A stretch of 51,566 bases of DNA from contig CAYUUX010000004.1 of the NCBI GenBank assembly GCA_964448085.1, forward strand, positions 1-51,566. Direction: 5' to 3'. Under the pieces are notes generated by a model that searched no databases, was not told the origin of the DNA, and worked only from the letters and a program-made list of their open reading frames with translations. Shown piece after piece: positions 40,292 to 47,044 of the stretch. Position numbers and translations under genes: made by a program. Within the stretch, counting starts at the first letter, position 1. Each line of letters starts with the position of its first letter. Origin of the DNA: CAIJMI01 sp964448085. Lineage in GTDB: Bacteria; Patescibacteriota; Microgenomatia; UBA10105; UBA927.

Positions 40292-40612
40292 TTAAGGGAT
40301 TAACCCGACCGAACTTGATAAATCTGTTGCCTGCCCAAATCTGCCTTTAACTAACCCTGCGGCTTCTTCGCCCAATAAAGTTAGTCCGGCCAGAGTTACC
40401 AATATGCTCATTGGGTGGTCTGGTACTTGGTCGTGGGCATAAAGCCCCGCTGCGGTAGTAACCACCCCTGCAACTAAGACGGGTTTATCTTTTACTATTC
40501 TATCAATCGTTTTTCCTGCCTTATCAAACTGCCATCTCCCGGCAGCGTAGGCAATGGTGAGGAAGAACAGCCCGCTAAATACATCCTTGAACCATCCTTC
40601 TTGTGCGGGCAT
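40292..40612 (-). CDS. Small multi-pass membrane protein, 106 aa
   Basis: Three hydrophobic segments (GLFFLTIAYAAGRWQF; VLVAGVVTTAAGLYAHDQ; ILVTLAGLTLLGEEAAGLVK). It belongs to the run of small membrane proteins that precedes the HerA-like ATPase. Function unknown; holin-like or virion membrane component. Confidence 0.6.
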   Translation of the reverse strand: MPAQEGWFKDVFSGLFFLTIAYAAGRWQFDKAGKTIDRIVKDKPVLVAGVVTTAAGLYAHDQVPDHPMSILVTLAGLTLLGEEAAGLVKGRFGQATDLSSSVGLIP

Positions 40613-40625
40613 TGTTTAACCCCCC

Positions 40626-41084
40626 TCAGATGATGGGTTCGTCATCACGGATGTCGTAGGCTGGTTGCTCTACAACTGGCATTTCACCAGCGGAGGCAAC
40701 GATTTCACCAGTGGCTTCATCTACGAATACCTCTTCAATGGGGCCAGCGGCTGCAACGATTTCACCAGTGGCTTCATCTACGTAGTATTCTTCTTCGCCA
40801 GCACCAGCCAGTGGGATTCCGAAAGGCTTGAAAGACATGCCTAAAAGTCCCAGAACGGCACTTGCGAAACTACCGATTGCAGCGTAGGTTCCAACGGTTC
40901 CAATTATGCCGGGCCTTTTGCCCACTAAAGTTAAGGACGCAGCCCCAACTCCAACTTGCATTATTTGGGTTTTGAATGGAACTTCAAAAGGCACCATTTT
41001 ACCCACTTCAGTTGCGACCATGTCGCTTGCTATCATTCCGCCAATGACTGACGCACCCTTATACACGGTGTCCATGTCTACCAT
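40626..41084 (-). CDS. Membrane protein with duplicated acidic motif, 152 aa
   Basis: The start follows AGGAGTGA. Glycine-rich hydrophobic segments (YKGASVIGGMIASDMVATEV, GVGAASLTLVGKRPGIIGTV, YAAIGSFASAVLGLLGMSFK) are followed by an acidic tail holding the duplicated motif VDEATGEIVAAAG and VDEATGEIVASAG. The glycine-rich segments resemble those of the ATPase tail at 41714-43003. A candidate abundant virion membrane protein. Confidence 0.6.
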   Translation of the reverse strand: MVDMDTVYKGASVIGGMIASDMVATEVGKMVPFEVPFKTQIMQVGVGAASLTLVGKRPGIIGTVGTYAAIGSFASAVLGLLGMSFKPFGIPLAGAGEEEYYVDEATGEIVAAAGPIEEVFVDEATGEIVASAGEMPVVEQPAYDIRDDEPII

Positions 41085-41099
41085 TTTGTTCACTCCTGT

Positions 41100-41357
41100 T
41101 TATTTCATAGCTTTGAAAAGCAAAAATCCGATTATAAGTCCGGCTGCGAAGCATAAAATCATGTTTCGCTTTTGCTCTTCTTCTTTTTGTTGTATAACTT
41201 TCTCCATACTCTTGATTTGAGTAACCATCCCAGGCAGAACTCCTTTTCGCTTTTCTGCCTGTTCATCGGCATCTCTCTGGGCCGGGTCATAAGTAAAGGC
41301 CGACCCTGGAACAATGTCCATATCCATTAAATCAGAAACACGCTGGTATTTATCCAT
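41100..41357 (-). CDS. Coiled-coil protein with C-terminal anchor, 85 aa
   Basis: A charged region with a short coiled coil (MVTQIKSMEKVIQQKEEEQK) ends in a transmembrane helix (NMILCFAAGLIIGFLLFKAM). It shares its layout with the proteins at 7536-7799 and 23269-23664. Confidence 0.6.
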   Translation of the reverse strand: MDKYQRVSDLMDMDIVPGSAFTYDPAQRDADEQAEKRKGVLPGMVTQIKSMEKVIQQKEEEQKRNMILCFAAGLIIGFLLFKAMK

Positions 41358-41699
41358 TTACATCTCTCCCACAATCACATATTCATCTGGTGACAATAAA
41401 ACTGCTTCTTCGACCGGGAGGGTAATCATGGGGATATCTGTTTCACCAGCACTGGCAAGATAACCTTGCATTCTCAAATAATCATATACTCCGCTGGCAA
41501 AGGCTCCTACTCCAACACTACTTAAAAAGAACTGTTGCTCTTCTTCCGCAGCATATAATATGAGCCCCCCTAACATCATCTTCATCCACATTTTACCAGA
41601 GGCAGGGATTTTGAATTGGGCTAAAAATCTGTTTGTTAGCCATTCCCCCCCTATAAATCCTAATACGGTTGCCATTGAATCCTGTTCTACGTGTGGCAT
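41358..41699 (-). CDS. Membrane protein related to the ATPase tail, 113 aa
   Basis: Two glycine-rich hydrophobic segments (MLGGLILYAAEEEQQFFLSS, VGVGAFASGVYDYLRMQGYL) and an acidic C-terminal tail. The second half matches the C-terminal domain of the neighbouring ATPase (VAYYGSAKENGILTSFGVGL, SGIMSILKQEGFL) in order and pattern, so the two appear homologous. The A-B pair may assemble together in the virion membrane. Confidence 0.65.
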   Translation of the reverse strand: MPHVEQDSMATVLGFIGGEWLTNRFLAQFKIPASGKMWMKMMLGGLILYAAEEEQQFFLSSVGVGAFASGVYDYLRMQGYLASAGETDIPMITLPVEEAVLLSPDEYVIVGEM

Positions 41700-41713
41700 T
41701 TTCTTTTTCCTCC

Positions 41714-43003
41714 CTAAGTCTTTAAAAAGCCTTCTTGTTTAAGTATACTCATAATACCGCTGGCACATAGGCCAACACCGAATGAAGTTAATATCCCATT
41801 TTCTTTAGCACTGCCGTAATAGGCTACTAATCCCCCTGCAAATGATTTAGCATAATCCTCACCGGCTGCGAATCCTTTTAACATGTCCCCCCAGGCATAC
41901 CCTCCAGCGACCGCTGCTAAATCCTTCCCGAACTGCCATACTTTTGACCTCATTTCTTCGTCATTGGAGTCCCTCATTTCTGTTTCTGAGACACTTTTTT
42001 TGGCAGGCAATCCGGCCTTATTAACAGCCGCAAGGTCTTCCATTGTAGGCATATCCTTTTCTGGTTCAAATTTTGGGGTGACTGCAAGGTGAGGGGTGTA
42101 TTTTTTTCTAAATTGAACTTGTTTCAGGAAAATTTCACGGTGTTGGAACATCTGTTCATATTTACTGGGCTCTAACCATTCTGAAGAATATATAATTCCC
42201 TCACCAGCCCGTTGTCGGGGTAATTTATCAATTAGCGACCTGGCTTGTTCCGGGGGCATTGATTGAGCCCATATTTCGTACATTGCATTCACGTCTAACG
42301 GATACATTAACCGCATTGCAATGATAGCGTCCGCCTGAGTTAGGATATCTTTGTTTATTTGTGCGGGCCTCTGGCTTATTAGGGTTACACCCCACCCATA
42401 TTGCCTTCCGACCGTCCCTAACCGGCTTATATGTTGTGTATTTTTTCCTTTGGCTATTGGTAAAAATATGTGTGCTTCTTCAATATAGACCTTTAAAGGC
42501 CGTTTATTCTTTAAAAGAGCATGTTTGCAGAACTCATTAACAAAAATAACAGCGTCATCCCAACCCCTTTCCATGTTAGATAAATCGAAGACATAGGAAG
42601 TCTTGTTCCCCTCTTTAGTAACTTCGTGGGCCCAAAATTCAGAATCAGCCACATCAAGATTAGTTATGCCCTCTACATTTTCCAAAGTTAAAATTCCAGT
42701 ATGTGCTCTTACCGGGTCAAAAACAAGAAAACGACCGCAGGCCATGTATTCCTCTTCTTGGAATACTCCTGCTGTATATGTTTTACCGGAACCCCTCTGA
42801 CCAAAAATCCCTATAACTTTGGTCATTTCGTCCCGTGGAAGGGTGAATTTTTTAGAAACGTCTAACCGTTTCTTACAATCCTGTATTGTGTGTGGTGCGG
42901 GTATTGCAGCCTCATCAGAACGCACAGACCAGGCGGAAACATCCCGGTGATTTGAGACTGAGATATCAGGCTGGTTTGTTGAAGTTCCCACTGCAATAGC
43001 CAT
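41714..43003 (-). CDS. HerA/FtsK-type packaging ATPase with membrane tail, 429 aa
   Basis: Walker A GQRGSGKT at residues 68-75, Walker B KVYIEEAH (Glu175, Glu176 region) and a TLISQRPAQINKDIL sensor stretch at 207-221 place it in the HerA/FtsK superfamily, which powers genome packaging in non-tailed archaeal viruses. The last 75 residues are an unusual hydrophobic tail (GLVAYYGSAK, ILTSFGVGLCASGIMSILKQ) homologous to the small protein next to it, suggesting docking to the virion membrane. Confidence 0.8.
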   Translation of the reverse strand: MAIAVGTSTNQPDISVSNHRDVSAWSVRSDEAAIPAPHTIQDCKKRLDVSKKFTLPRDEMTKVIGIFGQRGSGKTYTAGVFQEEEYMACGRFLVFDPVRAHTGILTLENVEGITNLDVADSEFWAHEVTKEGNKTSYVFDLSNMERGWDDAVIFVNEFCKHALLKNKRPLKVYIEEAHIFLPIAKGKNTQHISRLGTVGRQYGWGVTLISQRPAQINKDILTQADAIIAMRLMYPLDVNAMYEIWAQSMPPEQARSLIDKLPRQRAGEGIIYSSEWLEPSKYEQMFQHREIFLKQVQFRKKYTPHLAVTPKFEPEKDMPTMEDLAAVNKAGLPAKKSVSETEMRDSNDEEMRSKVWQFGKDLAAVAGGYAWGDMLKGFAAGEDYAKSFAGGLVAYYGSAKENGILTSFGVGLCASGIMSILKQEGFLKT

Positions 43004-43019
43004 GATATATCTTCTTATC

Positions 43020-43040
43020 TGAAGTAATATTTATTGATTT
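43020..43040 (-). promoter_or_regulatory. Possible promoter before the ATPase gene
   Basis: The minus strand contains TCAATAAATATTAC about 21-33 nt before the ATG at 43003. With no good ribosome site before the ATG, this spacing suggests a leaderless or near-leaderless transcript. A guess based on AT-content and spacing only. Confidence 0.3.
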
Positions 43041-43066
43041 GTGCATTAAGGCGGTGATTTGATGAA

Positions 43067-43234
43067 TCAATCCAGTATTATACGTGAAAGCTGATTTAAG
43101 CTGATCCAATTTTCAAGCTTAAAAGTAATATCATATAATAAGACCTGGCCCTTAGATACCCTCCTAACGACCATAGGGAACGTGCTCCCCTTCCTTTTTA
43201 TTAGAATCTTCATTCCTGGCTTCAGATTCCTCAA
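43067..43234 (-). CDS. Small basic protein with a KOW-like start, 55 aa
   Basis: A perfect GGAGGT at 43241-43246 precedes a TTG start at 43234 by six bases; the ATG at 43213 lacks a site. The protein starts with an LRNLKPGMKILIKRKGSTF stretch, resembling the 'PG-x-x-V/I-x-I-K/R' turn of KOW or similar beta folds, and continues VVRRVSKGQVLLYDITF. A small nucleic-acid-binding or adaptor protein is plausible. Confidence 0.5.
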   Translation of the reverse strand: MRNLKPGMKILIKRKGSTFPMVVRRVSKGQVLLYDITFKLENWISLNQLSRIILD

Positions 43235-43258
43235 TTAAAAACCTCCAAAAAAAGAAAA

Positions 43259-43415
43259 CTCCCCCCGGCGACCTCTCACGGGCCCATAATGTTATACTGC
43301 GAGATTAAAGAAAATAACCGGGGGAGGGTATTTTCGTCTCTTTAAACTCAATATTCCCTTTTTGCATTCAACTCTACCCTGCCTGAATCCCAGGGGGTTT
43401 TTTTATCCAGGCAGG
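43259..43415. other. Intergenic region with two inverted repeats
   Basis: Two inverted repeats lie between the small gene at 43067-43234 and the one at 43469-43951: CTCCCCCCGG (43259-43268) with CCGGGGGAG (43318-43326), loop about 49 nt; and CCTGCCTG (43378-43385) with CAGGCAGG (43408-43415), loop 22 nt containing GGGGGTTTTTTT. No gene is visible in the 200 nt. Operator, terminator or transcript-processing structures are possible. The GGGGGTTTTTTT core recurs in the hairpin at 35454-35483. Confidence 0.4.
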
Positions 43416-43468
43416 CCGCAGATTATGGGCTTTTCGTGGGTTGCCGGGTGAAGTAGTCCACGGTTTTA

Positions 43469-43951
43469 TTATGTCCACACCTCAGTAAAAAGGTTTTGAT
43501 TCACCTTTTGAAGTGTGCTGTGGGGTATGGAGTACGTTGTCCATAGTAGGTTTGTAGTGGCTATTTTGGGTTTGGGTTGTACGACCGGGGGTTTTGGTTC
43601 CGGTGCTGGTTTTGAGGTTCTTATTAACCAGTATCCTGAATTATCGTGGATTTTTCCACATTTTGCACAATAATCCCGGTCACAATATTTGCATGCCCAA
43701 AGTCCTTCTGGAGAGGTGCCCCGGTTATATCCATAATATGCTCCTTGTTCAAAGTAGAGGCAATTATGGTGTTTGCAGCCGGGACAGTAATCTTGGAACG
43801 TTCCGACCCCGTAGTTGTAGGAGCTAACTCCGCAACTACATCTGGCCGTGGCCGTTACCCATCCATCTCCATCTTCTACATTATACGCTCCAACTCCTTT
43901 TGCTGTTGCTGGTGATATGCTAATTATTAACGCAAAGGAAAGTACCAGCAA
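43469..43951 (-). CDS. Secreted zinc-ribbon protein, 160 aa
   Basis: A TTG start opens a signal peptide (LVLSFALIISISPATAKG); an in-frame ATT 18 nt upstream would add a positive n-region (KRELA), so the true start is uncertain. The body has six CxxC or CxC-like pairs (CSCG, CPGCKHHNC, CKYCDRDYCAKCG), giving several zinc knuckles. Secreted cysteine-rich proteins of this layout are familiar to me from Methanobacteriales genomes. A role at the cell surface or in the virion shell is inferred. Confidence 0.55.
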   Translation of the reverse strand: MLVLSFALIISISPATAKGVGAYNVEDGDGWVTATARCSCGVSSYNYGVGTFQDYCPGCKHHNCLYFEQGAYYGYNRGTSPEGLWACKYCDRDYCAKCGKIHDNSGYWLIRTSKPAPEPKPPVVQPKPKIATTNLLWTTYSIPHSTLQKVNQNLFTEVWT

Positions 43952-44121
43952 TGCCAGTTCTCGCTTAATTGAATCACATCCTATGTTTTTTGTTGGTTGC
44001 CGGTGTTTTAGAGCATTGCTAAATAAAAACCGACCTGTGCCACGTAGCCACTACCAGGATAAGGCTCCCAGTATAACCAACATGTAGGACATGACCACCA
44101 CCTCCGATTTACAAACGGGCT

Positions 44122-44286
44122 TTAGATTTCGTCATGAATCCATTCAAAATCCTCCGCTAACATTCTCGCCTCCATTTCCAGGATGGCCCGCTCTTCAATT
44201 CCTTTATTGGTTCGCTTTAGAGCACATTTTGACAATTGCTCTTTTATTGCTGCGTACCGTTGTAACGGGTCAAATTCTTTTTTCAT
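44122..44286 (-). CDS. Small helical protein, 54 aa
   Basis: The start overlaps the stop of the pseudomurein peptidase gene (ATGA), so it is coupled. It is a short charged helical protein (AAIKEQLSKCALKRTNKGIE). Possibly a regulator or antitoxin-like partner of the peptidase; no evidence beyond position. Confidence 0.5.
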   Translation of the reverse strand: MKKEFDPLQRYAAIKEQLSKCALKRTNKGIEERAILEMEARMLAEDFEWIHDEI

Positions 44287-45110
44287 ATTTTCTCGAAGAT
44301 TATACAACTGTCCTGATTGCCAGGGGTGTTTCTAATCCAACTTTCAATTCTATCACAGGGATGAACTTCGACCTCACCGTGGAGGTTTTCAGCAATCCAT
44401 ACTAAATCTTCCTTCAGGCAATTCTTAACTGGGGTATCGTAATGGCCCCAGATGTCTTTATAGGCCAAATGGAATATCATGGTGCGGTTAGGGTCTGCTA
44501 AAATCTGCCCGACCCCTTTCCATCCTATGCTCCTGAATGATTTTGTGTATGCCTTGCAGGGGATTCCATATTTCTTAGTTAATTTCGGAACTCCATTTAG
44601 GATATTGGCCGGGTTGGTTCCTACGTTGCCTATTCCTGTTTGTTCTATGGCTGCAATCTCAGCGACCGGGATGTTAAGAGCCCATTCAACTAGTGCTTGC
44701 TTTGTTGCGTAGGGGCCGCAAGTCAGCCGGGTAGTCATTGATTGTTTCCAAACTGCCCACTGAGCCGACCGGAAACAATTCCCATCACTAAGGGGTTCTG
44801 GCATTTTCTCAGGAATGACTGGGGTGGATTCGTATACTGGTTTTTTAGTGTAAATACAACCTGGAACTTTGCCTTTTTTCGCAGGATTGGACAACCATCT
44901 TGTCAGGCGGTAATCCATGTTTTCAAAGTGGTCGTATGTTACATAATCCCCTTTCATGCCCTCCCTAATATACACAAGAGGAGGGTTATGTCCAAAGTGT
45001 TTCCTGTAAAGGTACACCCTTTTGGACATATTTCTAAAATCATCCATTTTTACGCAGTAGCCAACTAAATCACTGACGTTGCGGTCAGTTTTTGGGTTTG
45101 GATATGGCAT
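44283..45110 (-). CDS. Probable pseudomurein endopeptidase (C71/C39-like), 275 aa
   Basis: The C-terminal half shows a papain-like cysteine motif, LTCGPYATKQALVEWAL (Cys131), and a downstream IWGHYDTPVKN (His223), as in C71 pseudomurein endoisopeptidases (PeiW, PeiP) that cut the peptide cross-links of Methanobacteriales walls. The N-terminal 90 residues (VYLYRKHFGHNPPLVYIREG, YRLTRWLSN) resemble a degenerate pseudomurein-binding repeat. No signal peptide. It probably serves entry or exit, and it identifies the host wall type. The third catalytic residue is not obvious. Confidence 0.65.
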   Translation of the reverse strand: MPYPNPKTDRNVSDLVGYCVKMDDFRNMSKRVYLYRKHFGHNPPLVYIREGMKGDYVTYDHFENMDYRLTRWLSNPAKKGKVPGCIYTKKPVYESTPVIPEKMPEPLSDGNCFRSAQWAVWKQSMTTRLTCGPYATKQALVEWALNIPVAEIAAIEQTGIGNVGTNPANILNGVPKLTKKYGIPCKAYTKSFRSIGWKGVGQILADPNRTMIFHLAYKDIWGHYDTPVKNCLKEDLVWIAENLHGEVEVHPCDRIESWIRNTPGNQDSCIIFEKI

Positions 45111-45111
45111 G

Positions 45112-46719
45112 TTATTCTCCCTCTGATAATATTCTGTGAACTTGGCCCAGATTCGCCTCTAAGAATCCTCTGGCCTTTGGTTCGCTTAAAGTCCTAAGCT
45201 GTTTTGCTCCCGTCTCTTTATATGCGTCTTCAAGTATTTCCTGGAGGTCTTCGATTGGCATGGTTAGAACCGCTTCTATTTTCTCCCTGGTAGGTTCGTC
45301 CAATCCCCCCATCTGGTCTTTTATTTGTGCTTCAAATTGACTTACTACATCCACTTTCTTCTTAACCATCATCAACAGCAATGTATCTGGTACTTGCGTG
45401 AACATGGAAAGTAATCCAATAACATCATCCTTAGAGACTGGTATTGATTTAGGAGGAACTATATCCTCCCCTCCATACACGTCTTCATCCGTAAATTCAT
45501 CTTCCGGCCCGAAGTCTTCCGGGAATCCCGGATATACCTTTTTAGGTTCTTCTTCAGGTTCTTCTTCAACTGGTTTGGTTTTCTTTGCAGGGGGTTCTAT
45601 CCCAAAAATGTCCTCTGAGGGGTCTGGGACTTTGGATTTTTCGTCACCTAAATCAGGCATTTCTCTTTCCTCCTTGTTGCGGCCGGTTTTTGGGGGCTCT
45701 ATTCCGAAAATACTTCCATCATCTTCGGGTTCTGCCTCCGCCACTACGGTCGCTTGTTGTTTTAGTTGTTCAAGTTCCTCTTTTTGGGCTTGCAAATCTT
45801 TAGTTTCTGCCCTATTCTCTGACATTTTCAAAAAGCCCAAAGTCCCCACCATAAGCAGGGCTGAAGAAACCAGCGGGTCGCCTTGGCCTGCCATTCCGCT
45901 TCCTATCGTGCCAACTACTCGCTGCATTATCTCAGATTTATTATTATTCAAAAAATCAGTTACGGCCTCACTGGCCCTTAAAGCATTATCTTCCTCAGCA
46001 AAAACCAGGCCCATAATCATCTGCAAATCTTCCGGCTTCAAATCTGGGAGTTGGAATAAACCAGGAGCTCCCACGGGATTCTTTGGCTGGTCGCCTGCCA
46101 TGGCCTTTTGAGAATCCTGGAACATGTTATTAGGATTCATATTCTGCTTAAACTTCAGATTAGGCGGTAATGCCCCCATATCCGCAGGGTGGTCATCACG
46201 GCTTGCAGGATGAACTTCGTCAGTAGGAGGAGGGGGATAATATTCAGGGTGTTGAGGATAATTTTGGGGAGGCTGTTGCGGAGGATATTGTTGCGGTGCC
46301 TGGTCGGCCGGGGGCCTATACTGAGGGGTGGGCTGTGGCTGCGGATAAGGGTGAGGCTGTTGTTGAGGTTGTGGCTGTGGAGGGTAGGGGTTGGCCTGTG
46401 GAGGTCTTTGTTGCTCCACTATCGTAGGGGGAACATATTCCGGTGAATCTTCAATATGTTGCCTCCTACGGGGCTCTGGAGTATATCGTGGTTCTGGATT
46501 AACTGCCTGAGCTCTCTCCGCCACTTTGGCCTCATGTTTCTTAGCCATCTCTGCGACCAGTTGGGGGTGCCCAAAGGGATAGCCTGACGCTTCCCAGTCT
46601 ATTCGGTTGTTGCAGCCCCCGCATTGGCGGGGTTGGGCTACTCTTGGTGTCCAACTCTTTCCACACTTAAGGCAAAGGAGTTTATTTCCTTCGACCATTA
46701 CCCTTGTAATACGATCCAT
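45112..46719 (-). CDS. Large Pro/Gln-rich zinc-ribbon protein, 535 aa
   Basis: Three parts: an N-terminal zinc ribbon (CLKCGKSWTPRVAQPRQCGG), a Pro/Gln-rich linker of about 110 residues (PQPQPQQQPHPYPQPQPTPQ), and a helical C-terminal half with a hydrophobic stretch (LVSSALLMVGTLGFLKMSEN) and acidic segments. The ribbon shares its spacing and WxPR core with the next upstream gene. It overlaps that gene by 22 nt and may form a complex with it. Role unknown; possibly virion assembly or entry. Confidence 0.6.
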   Translation of the reverse strand: MDRITRVMVEGNKLLCLKCGKSWTPRVAQPRQCGGCNNRIDWEASGYPFGHPQLVAEMAKKHEAKVAERAQAVNPEPRYTPEPRRRQHIEDSPEYVPPTIVEQQRPPQANPYPPQPQPQQQPHPYPQPQPTPQYRPPADQAPQQYPPQQPPQNYPQHPEYYPPPPTDEVHPASRDDHPADMGALPPNLKFKQNMNPNNMFQDSQKAMAGDQPKNPVGAPGLFQLPDLKPEDLQMIMGLVFAEEDNALRASEAVTDFLNNNKSEIMQRVVGTIGSGMAGQGDPLVSSALLMVGTLGFLKMSENRAETKDLQAQKEELEQLKQQATVVAEAEPEDDGSIFGIEPPKTGRNKEEREMPDLGDEKSKVPDPSEDIFGIEPPAKKTKPVEEEPEEEPKKVYPGFPEDFGPEDEFTDEDVYGGEDIVPPKSIPVSKDDVIGLLSMFTQVPDTLLLMMVKKKVDVVSQFEAQIKDQMGGLDEPTREKIEAVLTMPIEDLQEILEDAYKETGAKQLRTLSEPKARGFLEANLGQVHRILSEGE

Positions 46720-47018
46720 TTGTGTTTTCCTCCAGATTTTTCTACGGCCTGGAAATGTTCAGGGTACCGCCTTAATATGCCTCCGATTTGCTTGGCACTG
46801 ATATTTACATTGAGTTCTCGAAGTTTGTGGCTTATTTGTTTGGCGTAGCGTGGTTCCCCATAATTTAATATTCCTATTACATACACAACCACCTTGCCCT
46901 CCCACTTCAGATAGTCTTCATCTCCACATAATGGAAGCCACTTGAAGCAGTTGGGGCACCGGTTTGGCCGGTTCAATCTTGGTTGCCAGATGTAATTGCA
47001 ATAAACACATTCCCACAT
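46698..47018 (-). CDS. Zinc-ribbon plus winged-helix protein, 106 aa
   Basis: The N-terminal ribbon CVYCNYIWQPRLNRPNRCPNC is followed by a winged helix: GKVVVYVIGILNYGEPRYAK (helix 1), QISHKLRELNVNISAKQIGG (helix-turn-helix) and a basic wing (EKSGGKHKWIVLQG). This is a common archaeal virus regulator design. Immediately follows the polymerase gene. Confidence 0.65.
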   Translation of the reverse strand: MWECVYCNYIWQPRLNRPNRCPNCFKWLPLCGDEDYLKWEGKVVVYVIGILNYGEPRYAKQISHKLRELNVNISAKQIGGILRRYPEHFQAVEKSGGKHKWIVLQG

Positions 47019-47044
47019 TGTTACTATGTTCTTTTTGCAGCCAA

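Noticed and set aside
44051..44092. A 13-codon frame MSYMLVILGALSW with a good GGAGGTGG site.
   Set aside because: Very short, with no support except the ribosome site. It may be a leader or a relic of a longer start for the secreted zinc-ribbon gene; kept only as a note.
45398..46111. A 237-codon plus-strand frame opposite the Pro/Gln-rich protein.
   Set aside because: Ser/Gly-rich shadow of the minus-strand gene, with no ribosome site and no family.
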